Source of the DNA: Anisodus tanguticus
Lineage: Eukaryota; Streptophyta; Magnoliopsida; Solanales; Solanaceae
DNA: 64,000 nucleotides
Direction of reading: 5' to 3'
Assembly (NCBI GenBank): GCA_034509755.1
Contig: CM067549.1
Location: 41,305,305 to 41,369,304 of the forward strand
Position numbers and translations under genes: made by a program
Part shown: one piece after another, positions 45,913-58,104 of the stretch
Position numbering within the stretch: position 1 is the stretch's first letter
How the letters are laid out: each line of letters starts with the position of its first letter
The notes under the pieces: generated by a model
What the model was told of the DNA's origin: nothing
Database searches by the model: none
Seen by the model: only the letters and a program-made list of their open reading frames with translations

Positions 45913-47933
45913 TTAATAATAATCTACATAAACATCATCATAAGATGAGACAAAGTCTCTAGTACTGTTGAATTTTTGGGGAATATGAGGTGGGGTTGTA
46001 CATCTCAAGAGTGCCCAATTTACCCCATCAAAGAATGGATGTTGTTTGATTGTTGTAGCCCCCGTCATGGACCCCATCCTCATGGTGGGGTCCTTGACCA
46101 AAAGTTGGGTGATCAAGTCCTTAGCCATGGTTGGGACCATTGGCTCCTTAGGGAACTCAAAGGCTCGAGCGACAATGTTCGAAAGGGTGAACTCATTATC
46201 AAGTCCTCTAAATGGTGTCACACCATAAAGCAACTCGTACATGAAAATTCCTAGTGTCCACCAATCCACCGCATTTCCATGGCCTTCCCCCGATACGATT
46301 TCGGGGGCCAAATACTCGTGAGTCCCAACAAATGACATTGATCGAGCCTCGATTGGCTCAGCTACCAACTTCATGGGTCTCTGAGCACTCACTCCTCCTC
46401 CTCTTCTTCTTCTTCGCCTGTGCTTAGCGTACCAACACGAGACGTGTGGCACGATACAATTGGGCAGAATGCACAAAGACAAAGAATTATAGGGAGGCGA
46501 ATTATTGGAGGATTGATCATTTGAATGATTTAGCTTTGGACTACTTTCTTGAACAAGTTTAGGCATTACTGTTGAATCATCACATTTTAATGAGAGATCA
46601 AAATCAGTTAACATAATATGACCATCTGATCTTACTAGCACATTTTCAGGCTTTAAATCTCGATAAATTATTCCCATCATGTGTAGATACTCTAAAGCAA
46701 CCACCACTTGTGATGTGTAGAACCTGTTACATCAATAGACAAACTCACATGTTACATTAATTTTCATAGTCATGATCAATAAGTTTCAGCTAATAATAGA
46801 AAGCGCATAATTAATAGTTGGACACCTTATAACAATATCATTTAATATTAAAATCTATCCCCACATTCTCTTAGAAGTCTACCAATGTGGCCCATTGGCA
46901 AACTGGACAAACATTCACATTGACTACGTCAATCATCAAGACATTTAGGTAATAAAAATATAGTTGAGTAATTAATGTTACAGGAACTATCAGTGAGTGT
47001 ACAGGCCGGATGGATGGAATTCTTCCAACTTTAATCAAAATTCAAGGTTTGGAGTCTTGAAAATGGAGAAACTCTTGATAGGAAGGCTTCTTCATTTAAA
47101 CGGCTCCTGTGTGGCACGTAGTTACGTAAATCATCATTAATTTATCGCTAATTATCTCATAACTAACGAAATTTTCTGATAATCTATCTCATAACTAACG
47201 AAATTTTTTGATAATCTATCTCTAATTTGTAGTTAAATAGAATTAGCGACAATTTTTTTATTAAACGACAGAAGTTGCCCGTCGCAAAGTTGTCTTTTTT
47301 GTAGTGAGTTTGGTATAGTAGGTTTCGGATAACAGATGGTTAAACAAAAAATACATAATGGTAGAGGAGAAGTACTAACCGGACGGCGGCTTCATCAAAT
47401 CTCTTCTCCGGCAGCCGTTGTCGGAGAACATGAAGATCACCACCAGGACAAAACTCAGTCAACAAAAGAGACCATTTAGCAGTGTCCAAAGTGGTGTAAA
47501 GGGTAGGCAAAAAAGGGTGATCCAACATTTCCAATATTTCCCTTTCTGTCCTAGCTCTACCTTCTTTACTCCTACTGACCAATTCCTCTTTATCCATCAC
47601 TTTGGCTGCAAACAAACACCCTTTATTGCCCTTCAATTCAACAAGATAAACAGAACCAATGTCACCACTCCCAAGTTTTTGGATGAAGCAAAAATCGTCA
47701 AGGCTAAAACCCGAGACTTCTGTCTGGAGTACACGACGCATGGCGCTCCAACATGGATCGCTAGATGTTGCATGGGGCTTTATGGAGGATGAAATGAAAG
47801 TATGAACATTGTATATGGTTGTTTCCACCTTCGTGTCTACGCTAAGACGAACTTCTCCCACCTCTAACGTGGTCGAGCTGATAGCTGGTGATGCTGAGGA
47901 GCTGGCGTCCTCGTGGACCGGAGATGTTTCCAT
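45913..47933 (-). CDS. AGC-VIII protein kinase, PINOID-like
   Basis: Two exons, 47933-47380 and 46723-45913, join as CG|G (Arg) with GT-AG sites and give 454 aa. Family members phosphorylate PIN auxin exporters at the plasma membrane. Visible features: Gly-rich loop KLGSGDIGSVYL (residues 87-98), catalytic Lys in FAAKVMDK (K111), a Glu in the aC helix (E130), YRDLKPEN with D207, and DFD (225-227) replacing DFG, the hallmark of plant AGC-VIII kinases. A variable insertion follows (about 231-316) with six consecutive Arg (287-292), then VGTHEYLAPE and a C-terminal VDYY resembling the PIF-type FxxF tail of PINOID (FDYF). GDIG in the loop and the tail favour PINOID or a close paralogue over D6PK or WAG. 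The start at 47933 has a good context (ACCATGG). An upstream in-frame extension to 48077 is less likely. Confidence 0.92.
46724..47379 (-). other. Intron of the kinase gene with a CACTA-like end
   Basis: The intron is 656 bp with a donor at 47379 (GTTAGT) and an acceptor at 46724 (TTGATGTAACAG). At about 47140-47306 it holds two repeats of ATAATCTATCTC and ends TTTTTTGTAGTG, the complement of CACTACAAAAAA, the terminus of CACTA transposons. The text GTTGCCCGTCGCAAAGTTGT next to it also fits. The other end was not located. Confidence 0.55.
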
Positions 47934-48110
47934 GGTTTTTTTAGAGAGAAGAATAGAAAATATGGGGGTGGAAGGAGAATGAATGTGATAAGATGGTTGA
48001 ATATTGTTTGGTGAGTTATAATAGAGGGAAGAAGGAAACCATTTCATTCTGTTTTGAAGGGTAGTTAGAAGGATCAAAGAAATGTAGATTTTTGGGCCGG
48101 CAAAATGGTT
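47934..48110 (-). promoter_or_regulatory. Kinase 5' region with possible TATA box
   Basis: On the - strand a CT-rich leader precedes the start codon, and TATAAC at about 48018-48023 is a candidate TATA box, 85-90 bp upstream of the ATG. It is weak evidence, by composition and position only. Confidence 0.25.
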
Positions 48111-49474
48111 GTGGGTCGTATTGCCGGCTGTTGGAGCGGGCCCAGTTATGGCCCAGACAGATTGATATTACTGTATATGATCTATAATTTAAGAGTTTAT
48201 GATATTTGGTACTATGTATAGATTAGTTTTCTAGTACATATTTGATGGCATATTAACTATGGTTTGATTATGTATATCTGAGCCATCTAGGCTACAGGAT
48301 ATTGAAAGCTACATTTATTAAAAACAATTTACCTAGATTGTTCTTGGGGACCATAATGACATCCTATAGAGTTCTTATTTAAAAACAAAATTTACTTGCC
48401 GGTTGCGAAGACAGAATTTTCTCTAAGGATTCAAACGTAAATATAAAGAATTTTGTATGTATAGTATTTCTATCAAAGGGAGTTATTGTGGCCACTAGCT
48501 CTACCTTGATATACACCAAAAAATTTTACAAGACGTGGATCTTGATTCTTGTGCATAAACTTTTATCACTTAACTATGATTAAATGATGCATATTCTCAC
48601 TTTAACTTTTGAATCCTATGATTAAATTATTTAGACGGTTATAAAAACTGGGTGCTAATAAATATATTTGGAGTTCTTCCTTCACTCAATATGATCTCAA
48701 GTCCCTTGTTACTAATGTTTTAACTTGTTTGTCTTCTAGTGTTTTGCAAGTTATATAGAGCTCAAATGATTGAGGTTTCTCTACTTTGGTCAATTTTTTT
48801 GTAGTTTAGAACTTTGACTATTTTCTCCTATATAAGAAGTGAGAGTTGACACATCTGAAGTAGACAGGACTTTATTGTCATGCTTGCAGCCAGGGTATTA
48901 TCGTCAATTAACTGATTGTTAAATGGTTTCATTGATTGATAGAGAATCTTACTGTAGCTTGTTAGTAAATACTAGGAGAATATTTCTGCATCTTTAACTA
49001 TTTTAGCTCTCTTTTATTCAAAAGACACAACAAATGCTTTGCAGCCAAGTGGCATACAATTTTTAAATCCACAAGTCACGAGTCTCTTCCGCTTGAAGCT
49101 AGAGGTAGTATGTTAGAATAGAGACAATTAATAATCTGGTATTTGATTATGTTTCTTTTCAATTAGTATGACCCAAATAACAAGTAATAGATCATTTGGC
49201 TTTACTAATTGGAGATAACAAATTCATTTATAAATTGTGTTCCTAAAAAAAAGACAACAAATTCATTATTCTCTTTACACTGTTATAGTGTTTTCAGTTG
49301 TTTTAAATATACCACTCAAAATTGCTTATTAATCTTTTATCTAAATTTCTTGAAATGTTAATTAGTTTATAATATTTAATCAACATAAATATGTTGTGAG
49401 TTTACTTCCGTAAGTATCATTAAAAAGATTAAAGTTATAACTTCATTAAGTACCATTAAAAAATCAAAATTATA
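48111..49474. other. Intergenic, no gene seen
   Basis: It is AT-rich. No ORF exceeds background and no domain, RNA gene or clear repeat end was recognised. Confidence 0.5.
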
Positions 49475-49477
49475 ATC

Positions 49478-50665
49478 TTGAGCCGAGGGTCTCTCGAAAA
49501 CAGCCGCTCTACTTATCAAGATAGAGGTAAGGTCTGTGTATACTTTACTCTTTCCAGATCACACGTTGTGAACTGGGTATGTGTGTGTTGGTTATTACAA
49601 AGGTTGCAGGAAACGGGAATTATAAGTAATTGCTAATGTAAGAATTGAAATTACAATTCAACTAGAAATCTGAAAATTATAAAGATGAACAAGAAAAATT
49701 GAAAAACTGTTTTTGCTGAGTCGAGTGTGGCACTCTGTCCTTAAGACAATATTGCCCCGTATGTATCCTTTATACGTCCTGGACAATTTGTCTCCCAAGA
49801 TAAAACAGCAATGGAACACTTGAGCAAAGGAAACTCAAGAGCTACCTTGAAGAATATTGAGCAATGAAATGATGCAAGGAAGGTGTAGGAAGAAACTGTT
49901 TTGCTTGTGTATTTTCGTGTATGTTAAGTGTCCTCAATAATGGTGTAAGGGGTGTTTATATAGGTGAGGGAGGGGTTGTTTAACGGCCCCCATAACAGCC
50001 ATTATTGGCCAAATAATGATCATTATGGAGGTAGTAAAGCCACCAAAATAAATGGTGAAAGACCAACGAATTTGGCTATTATAAGAGGAGTAATTCAGCC
50101 AAAATAAATGGCTGAATTGAGTGCTTGGAGTTTCTGCTTTGATCGTCGAAATTCTGACTTTCTGAAAACTTCAAGGACCAAACTGTATATCTTGAAACTT
50201 CAGGGACCAAACTATACATCTGAAAGAATTCTGGTCCAAACTGTACATCTGAAACTTTTGGGATCAAACTGTACTTCTGGCAAAGTTCTCTGGATAAAAC
50301 TCCTGGGATCAAACTCCCAAGATAAAACAGTTTCTTCCTACACATTCCTTGCATCATTTCATTGCTCAATATTCTTCAAGGTAGCTCTTGAGTTTCCTTT
50401 GCTCAAGTGTTCCATTGCTGTTTTATCTTGGGAGACAAATTGTCCAGGACGTATAAAGGATACATACGGGGCAATATTGTCTTAAGGACAGAGTGTCACA
50501 CTCGACTCAGCAAAAACAGTTTTTCAGTTTTTCTTGTTCATCTTTGTAATTTTCAGATTTCTAGTTGAATTGTAATTTCAATTCTTACCTTAGCAATTAC
50601 TTGTAATTCCCGTTTCCTGCGACCCTGGTAATAACCAACATGTTGTTATTATTGTAGGGCCCGTG
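49478..50665 (+). mobile_element. RTE LINE tail interrupted by the fold-back LTR
   Basis: The tail AGCCGAGGGTCTCTCGAAAA, AGATAGAGGTAAGGTCTGTG and AACTGGGTATGTG runs to 49585 and resumes at 50641 with TGTTGTTATTATTG. Removing the insertion restores the TTG-rich LINE end. The flanks TGTGTG and TGTTG may be an altered target duplication. Confidence 0.8.
49586..50640. mobile_element. Fold-back derivative of the TGTTGG-type LTR
   Basis: It is 1055 bp. The first ~324 bp (49586-49909) recur inverted at its right end (about 50318-50640) with few differences, so both ends read TGTTGGTTATTAC. The middle matches the 40.57-41.82 kb solo LTR, including the GACCAAACTGTA array. The junction lies at about 50318 (CTCCCAAGATAAAACAGTTT). 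It looks like an LTR whose 3' end was replaced by an inverted copy of its own 5' end. No coding capacity. Confidence 0.85.
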
Positions 50666-51260
50666 CACAGCACCGGCAACATCTCGCTAGTCTTTTGATA
50701 AGTTAGAACTTTGACTATAGACTGCACCTTCTAATAGACGATGTATTATTAAATGCTATTCATGCTTTGTGGCATAATATATACTGCAATCTTGTTTATT
50801 ATATCAATTGTTTCCTCAGCAGATTCAACAAAGTACAATGTTAAAGGAATAACTTACGTATTACAATATTACGTAGGAATTGGTTGAAAATGTCCAAATG
50901 TATAAAATAAGGCCTCTTCCAGACTGGCTTCTCTCTGTACAACAGCAAAATTTATGAAAAACAATTTTAGGCACTTCCATATGGAGAACTACGAGATAAA
51001 ATGCATAAAAATTCATTTCATATTCAGGCATCAACGACGCTCACTCGTCCGAGGTTGAAAGCTTCTTAAAATTGATTGCAGTTAGTATATTGTTTACAGA
51101 AGAACATTATAATATAAGCTGAAAGGTTAATAGAATTTCAGCTTGTGAACACCAGGCAAAACAATTATATGTAGCTATCATACACTTTTGACTGGCTCAA
51201 TGAATAGCCATAGAAGAATGGCTATGACTAATATAAGTCAATTAACAACTGTACATCCAA
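50666..51260. other. 3' flank of the invertase pseudogene
   Basis: It is AT-rich with no ORF. It probably includes the former 3' UTR of the invertase copy on the - strand. Nothing else is recognised. Confidence 0.4.
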
Positions 51261-51614
51261 TCATTTGTGGGGTTGTGGGTGATCTCGCACTATGTAGGTC
51301 TTCTGGTAACTTTTTGGACCGCGCTTTTTCCTTCGGGGATTAGAACTGATAGCACAAGAGAAGGCATCGAGAAGCTCGGAGTCTTTTTGAGTAACTAGAA
51401 TATTCGCGGCACTTGGATTGGCAAGGAGAAGTTTGGAGACGAGGTATCCAGCTATTGACCAAGTTTGGAAAAGGCGAGCTTGTTTCACTATGAACGTAGC
51501 TTTTTTAGTGTCATAATATTCTGGCCACTTGTCTCTCGCTATGCGCTTCTCTGCAACTTCAACAGCTTTTGCAGCAATCTCAGGTCTATTCATCTTAATA
51601 CTAGCAACAGCCAG

Positions 51615-53934
51615 CTACAAAAGTTCCAAAGAGATATCACGTCAATTTCAAATTCCTCCCAGCTGACTATATAATATAATATCCCAGAGAAACTAATTCA
51701 ACTGATGTCAACTAATGTACCACAGACGAGCAAACCTTTGACAATACTAGTTCATACACGACCAGTATCATATATCACCCATGAGGTTAGTTCAAAACTT
51801 TCAGCAGTATCTTTCTCTATCTTAAAAACAAGCTTGTGCAACTTCATTAGATTCTAAAATATATAATAAGAAATAGGATGAATGACTAAATGGTAGACGC
51901 CCAAGATAAAAACTAGACTAAGAAAGCAGTGCAGTCCAATTCTTTGTAACACAGTTGTTGATCTCCGTGGAAGGATTAAGGTCGTCTCGGCAGAAACGAC
52001 GGATGTGGAGACAAAACAGAGCAAAAACTATTTTTCAAAAACAACCCTTTTCTTCTTCCATGGAAGTATTAAGGTTATCTAGGAAAAAATGGCCGGACGC
52101 GGAGACACAACGGAACAAAGTGGTTATTTTTTCAAAAACAACCGTTATCTACTTTCATGGAAGGATTAAGGTTGTCTCGCCAAAAAACGGACGGACGCGA
52201 AGAAAAAATGAAACAAAGAGGTTGTTTTTGCAAAAGCAGTCCTTGCTCCGTTTTATAGGATATGGATCTTCAAAATTTGGATCCAACGGATCTGGATCGG
52301 ACCCGAATCCGTTTCTTTGTATTTGAGATCCGTATCCGGTCCAAATTCGATCCGTGGATTCATTTTTTATTAAATATATACATAACATAGAATGTAATTT
52401 TATAAGTATTTTCTTAAAAATTTTCATAATTTCTGTATTTTACATTCAGATTTGGACTTTATTTTTTAAATGGTCCATACGTTTAAGCCCATAATTCTCA
52501 AAAGGCCCAATAAAAAACTAAGTAGAAACATATCTCTAACAAAAGAAACCCTCCAAGCTCCAAGCCTCTAATTCTCAAAATCAGAAACCCTCATTGCTTT
52601 TTCTTTCAAAATTAAAAAACCTACCGGACTCCAACTTTCACAGTAAAAAATTCTCAAAATCAGAAACCATCATTGCTTTTTCTTTCAAAATAACCCTCAT
52701 TGCTATATATTTCTTGCATTTGAAAACAAGAAGTTCAATTTTCGTCCTAGCTTGTTATCTTTTGTCACTTTAATATGGTTCTTTTACTTCAAGAGAAGTT
52801 TAAATGTGCTTTAATGGATGTACACTGGTTCTGGGATTGGTGATGGTGGGTTACTGTTTGTTGTATGCCATATCTGCCAATATACTCATTGTGTTTTTTC
52901 AATTTTTTATTATTAACTTGTAGGAAATGGATGGTGAACAATTTAACAATAATGCAAATGCTACTAATAAAGTCATGCTGTTTCTTCTAGCCCACCTCCA
53001 GTGCCTCTGCTTTGTGGAGTGGATGATTTAGAAGGGGATCCGGAAGGTTTTATTGAGCTTGGAGTAAAAGAAAAAATCAATCAAGTAAACTAATAAGCAA
53101 GAAACTCAGTTCACTCTAAAACGGTGGAGGCATTAATGTGCTGGAAAAATTGGATGATCGAAGACATTATCTATTATTTATGTATTGATTATTCTCGTAT
53201 ACGTTAATATCAAAAAAAAATTCTAACATGAACCTTCTATTTATTTTTCAATTTCTTTCAAATAAAGATACTTTGGAGGGCACACATGCTTGTTCGACAG
53301 TTACTGAAGATTCTGAAGAAGGGGAAGTAGTTGACTGTATTGATATGGTAAATGATATGTTTAATCATAAATATTTATTGAGATGAATTTTTTTAGTTAT
53401 CTCTTTTTAATATGATTGTTTCTTTGTTATTTTAGGATGTTGATGACGTTGAAACTAGTGACTTCGAATACTAGTTTATCAAGTTTGGCAGAAGGTTTAG
53501 AAGATGTTGCTGGCATTTTAAAGAACATTATTGTAGACTTTAATTTCAATACCTTCGTAATTGCAGTGTTTTCCATGATGTTGTTATTTACTTAGCTTCA
53601 TCGTCTTTATTTTCTTGTGATGCCAAAACTTTATTCAGTATTTTGGAAGAATGGTGTAATGTTTGTGTAGGTTGATTGAATGAACTCACTCATTTTTTTC
53701 AATCAGATTAGGTTTCATTTTGTCAAAAAAGTTTCAACAAGTGGGAATATTATTGAACGCAAAAAATTTAATGTGAGCAACATCATGCACTGCAACAAAA
53801 AATAAGGTTGGGAAAGTTTAAAAGGATACTTTAAAAAGAAACAAAATAAAATGAAATGTTCTGATCTCCCACCCGAAGATCAGATCGGCTACAAACACCA
53901 AATTCCTAATTCAAGATCGAGAAACAGATGTTAC
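51615..53934 (-). other. Last intron of the invertase copy
   Basis: It is 2.3 kb. It holds a three-copy tandem repeat (51963-52250), a GGATCTGGATCGGACCCGAA-type patch at about 52260-52340, and at 52920-53480 short frames (for example around GATGGTGAACAATTTAAC) that look like exons of some captured or transposon gene but match no family I recognise. Confidence 0.5.
51963..52250. repeat. ~95-bp tandem repeat, three copies
   Basis: Units start at about 51963, 52057 and 52154, each with TGGAAG-ATTAAGGT, CGGACGCGGAGACA-like text and CAAAAACAACC. The + strand ORF across it is repeat-driven. Confidence 0.85.
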
Positions 53935-54729
53935 CTGCCAGAGCAAAGTTGGCCAGGAACCTCCATTATGGTAGGACCAAGGCCTGCATTAGAAACAAGA
54001 AGATAATGTGAGATGAAGAAAGATTATAGACCAGACATTAAGAGCCAATAGAAGACAGAGAAGTAAACTTTTTTATGTAACCGAGATAGTAAATTACGTG
54101 TTCTTGGGATCACATCCTGTAATAATCTGCCACTCCTGACCCTCAAGATCAGGGTAGCATATTTTAAAAGGCATATCAGCTACCAGATCTGTCCACTTGG
54201 CCTCAATGAGATCCAATATAGCATGTGATTGATCATTTGTTGTGAGACTGCAAACTATAGACCACAAGTTTCCAAGAGAAAAGAATCGAAAATCCATGTG
54301 AGCAGGTTGCAAATTTCCAATCAAATATCCTCCTTTGCTTGGCATCCATTCCACCAGCCAAGGAGAAATCTGATCTGGGTATATATTGAACTTGTTAACT
54401 GCATCGTAGGAGTACTCCTCCGTCTTGTACCGGTAAATCTCATTTAGCTTTTTCATATCAATCCAATAGTATTCATCTAATATGAAATCATAAGGCGACA
54501 AGACGATTATTTAATGCTCGGATAAGGTCAGCTGACCCATCTTCTGGAGTAAGCATTTCTCGAGCACAAAGCAGTGCTGAATGAAACAGCACCTGCGACA
54601 AGTTAAAATGTAATATTATTAGGGAGCAAACTGAGATAACCTAAAGCCAATGTGGGAAATACAATAACAAGTTTTATTAAGTTCCGGATAAAGAAAAAAT
54701 ACCTCTAACTACATAAAAGATCATCACAT

Positions 54730-56641
54730 GAGTTGAGAGATACGGAATCAAATGTTTGTACTTTCAAAGCACTTAGGGAGGTAGGGTGCCAAAAGATAGA
54801 TCCATTGAAGAACAAAATGGTAAAGCTTGTAACATGGTTGCCAAAGAAAAGGTTAAAGGCTCAAAAGGGGTTGACTATATGCAAGGATAGGAAATTTAAG
54901 GCACAAAAACAGTCCAACGAAGGCCTAACATCATTTTTCAAACCAAGTTAATCTAGAATTTCGCCTTGAAACACATTCCGAGCAAGTTCTAATTGTGGGA
55001 TTCTCTCTTTGAGTTTGAGGGCACATGAGAATTTGATTTGTGAATTTGCTCCTTTTTCCAATTGAGAGGAATGAACAAAAGAAAGTTGTTTTGTGATAAT
55101 AAGGCAAATTTTGAAGCTTTGGTGTCATGACTTGATTTCCACTTTGATTAACTTGGTGTTTAGGCACATGAAATGAAAATGAAGTTTTTTGGGAGGTTGT
55201 TGATGATTCATGTGTTTTGGATTAATTGTTGGTACCAATCAAAGTCATGTGTTTGTGCTTAAAATAGACATTTTGACTTGGATTATGTAAGATGCATTAT
55301 TGAGGTGATTCCTTTGAAGGAATTTATATGTTTTTATTTGCTTGAGGACAAGCAATAGTTTAAGTTTGGGGGGTTTGATAAGTTAGTATTTTACCAACTT
55401 ATCTCTTCTTTAATCTTAGATTTTTGTTATGTTTTATTGAGAAAATAATGCATTAATTATGGTTTACTTCAATTTTACAGGTTTAAGTGATTGAGAAGTG
55501 ATCGGGATCAAAACAAGTCGAAAATAACAATTTTCTGGAAAAAGTGGTTGAATTAGCGCAATTGCGCTAGCTGGGCGCAATAGTACTAAGGAAGATGCCC
55601 TTGTGCGCGATTGCGCTGATCTGTGGTGGTCCCTCAAGCGCTATTGCGTTGTGTTTACGCCATAGCGCTGCACCGTACCTGGGCGGAAAAATGGGAAAGA
55701 ATTGGAATATCACATATCCTTTCATCCCTAAACACATAAAACTTCAACCTAGCCGCTTGGAAACATATCTTTGGCAGAATACAAGTTTTTGGAAGGCTAG
55801 ACTTCTTACACCACTTTGGGGTTGAAGATTTGAAGATTGGGTTGAGAATATTCTTGAACTTTTCACCATTTCTTTGATTCCTTGCTTTGTAATGAACATG
55901 TGTGTACTATTTATTTCCTTCATTTTAGTATTGTTTATGAAAATATTCATGATAAAGTGTAGGTTTGTAACTCTTGTTTTGCTTATGTATTGAATGAGTT
56001 TATTTTTAATGAAATGAGTTAATGTTGTTTTAGTAATTCTTGTTCTTTAATGTTTCTTAAGGGAATAGTTAACCCTATGACTCGCCCACTTACTTCGGTT
56101 TAAACTCGAAAGAGGCACACTCGGGGTTGGGAAAGATTAATTAACAAGAATTTGAGGTGTGAACCCTCATCTAATGGAATCGACCTAGGAATAGGTGAAT
56201 CTATTTGTAGCCATATTCTGGTGTTCTTAATGCTCCTAATTGTTTTAGGGATATTCAATTAGGTAGTCTTGTTAGTCTTCGAAAGGAGCTAATTTAGAGT
56301 CATTATCCGAGGCTAAGTAACATAAGCTCGCCATTATTTGTAAATCGTGAAATACATTGGATCGTGACTTGAGAAGTACTTTTCCTTGCATCCATGCTTG
56401 TGGCCATTGATCATTTTACTTGCTTTCTAGGTTAGATTTACATTTCAACAATTAGTTATAATTTTCTCTCTAAACCACCTTTTAAGTGTTTGTCTTAAGC
56501 GTAGTTGGTGAAAATTCCTACTTTGCTTGATCGCCTACAAATTGTTCTCGATGGGATTCAACCCCGACTCATAGTTGGGTTAATTATATTGCATACGACC
56601 GTGTACACTTCTAATTAATAGAGTGGATTTGGACTTTATCA
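54730..56641 (+). mobile_element. Athila-like gypsy remnant with one LTR in the invertase intron
   Basis: The internal part ends with GAGGACAAGCAATAGTTTAA and a polypurine tract (TTTGGGGGG), then an LTR from 55376 (TGATAAGTTAGTATTTTACC) to 56641 (GGACTTTATCA), 1266 bp. This lead-in (GAGGACAAGC...TTTAAG) is characteristic of Athila gypsy elements. The 5' part and first LTR are missing. A short frame at 54733-54951 is of unknown nature. It is opposite in orientation to the invertase. Confidence 0.75.
55376..56641 (+). repeat. 3' LTR of the Athila-like remnant
   Basis: It starts TGATAAG and ends TTATCA, giving short inverted ends. It includes a patch of repeated ATTGCGC words at 55555-55675. 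Confidence 0.7.
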
Positions 56642-58104
56642 GAAATGCATTAACAAAAAAGACTTCACAGAAGAATCTACATACTCTTTAATGTCCTAAT
56701 TTATCATTCAACCACGGTTGCATTAAACATTTACAAGGAAAATCCTTGGATTTGATTGACATGAAGAGATACTCATGGGTTGCATCATAATAGTCTTCCA
56801 TGAAAATGAAGGCATTACACTCTTTGTAAGAAGAAATTTGAACTTCAGAAACTCGAATTTTCTGATCTAATATTTAAACTTTAATGACTTTTAAAACACA
56901 TACCTAGGAATATGGACTTCCTGTTTCAGATGAACTAAAGCTTTAAATCTGTTCTTTTCCATCCCCAGCATCTATTAAATCAGTAAAGTCCAATAAGTTT
57001 CTGGCACCCCTGAAAGCAACCAGCTAAAAACATCTTATTAGACGTCAGACTAAATAAACACCAGTCCGAGAATCTTCTGGACGATACATCATTTGATTTG
57101 ACCGCATTTGTTTATTTTCTACTGAGGGAAATAGAAGGACCACAGACAATCTTCACTCAGTCCCTCAGCGAGTAGGCTTCATATATATTTAACAGGAGAA
57201 AATCTTAGTAGCAGAGTGCAGCAGAAGAAAACTTGGAATTACTCTAAGGTGGAGAACAGGCTCAAAAGATTTGTGACTCATCAATATTCTCAATTCTAGT
57301 AAAGGACTAAACCAGCCACAATTGATTCAACTATTTTTCCGTCCCATCTAAAGACTAACCATTGCAGTGATTGAAATCAAACCTGAATCTCCAAAGGGTG
57401 ACTATGAATTCCCATACGGTGATCTATCATGCATGAACCATCGGTCACCAACAATGTTGGGAACATATCAAAGCCATCAGCAAGACATAGTCTTAGTATC
57501 ATTTTTATTCCAGTCTGAACATCAATTCTCTCCTGAACCGAGAGATCGCCAGAGGACTTCCCATATGCACGTAACAAGACAATCCACCATAATCCTGGTA
57601 TTAACAGTTACAGTAGATAGAGGTCTCGTAAGCACAAAAATGATAAGGTAAAGAAAATAAAAATAAAAAAAGTTCTTTTTTTTCCTACCGGAATCAACTG
57701 GGGCAACTCGGCCAATTGCTGCCTCTCCAAAGTCTGGATCCAGTACCTCTTCTGTTGCAGAGTCATCACCATCCAATGGGACTGTCCGGACTTTGAAACT
57801 GGCGGGCATCAGTCCTTGACCAGGACTATGACAATCCATAGTTTTCTCCCAGCTCTGAAGAAAAATGTTATATCAGTTGTCATTTTTAATTTTTTTTCCT
57901 CCTCAAATCTGAACAAGATACTGGATCATACAGATTACTCTGAGATCAGAATCACTTCATTTGATCTAAGCTTAGCTGTACAGATTAACCACTACCATTA
58001 AGAGAATTTTAGACTGCACAATGTGCTAACCAGATTAATGGAGTATATAGAGAAGGTTCAGGTTTACAACCTATGAAATATTTTTTATTGAAATTAAAAA
58101 CAAC

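Larger units (their letters stand above)
51261..57854 (-). pseudogene. Alkaline/neutral invertase (GH100), 5'-truncated pseudogene
   Basis: Active members hydrolyse sucrose to glucose and fructose in cytosol or organelles. Five exons are readable: 57854-57689, 57594-57383, 54592-54098, 53983-53935, 51614-51261. They cover SWEKTMDCHSPGQGLMPASF, VLDPDFGEAAIGRVAPVDSG, LCLADGFDMFPTLLVTDGSC, NIYPDQISPWLVEWMP, GGYLIGNLQPAHMDFRFFSL, PWSYHNGGSWPTLLW and the C-terminus to the stop at 51261. Phases fit at every junction. In the third exon a Ser codon of the expected ALSFHIREYYW is TGA at about 54489-54491, and a T is inserted five codons later, making the exon 495 instead of 494 bp. The upstream exon with the conserved NYDQVFIRDF region is absent from the flank. 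Truncation, stop and frameshift together mark a pseudogene related to the organellar (alpha) group. Confidence 0.9.

Noticed and set aside
50079..50485. ORFs of 96-125 codons on both strands
   Set aside because: They lie within the fold-back LTR and share sequence with the solo LTR in other frames. Non-coding.
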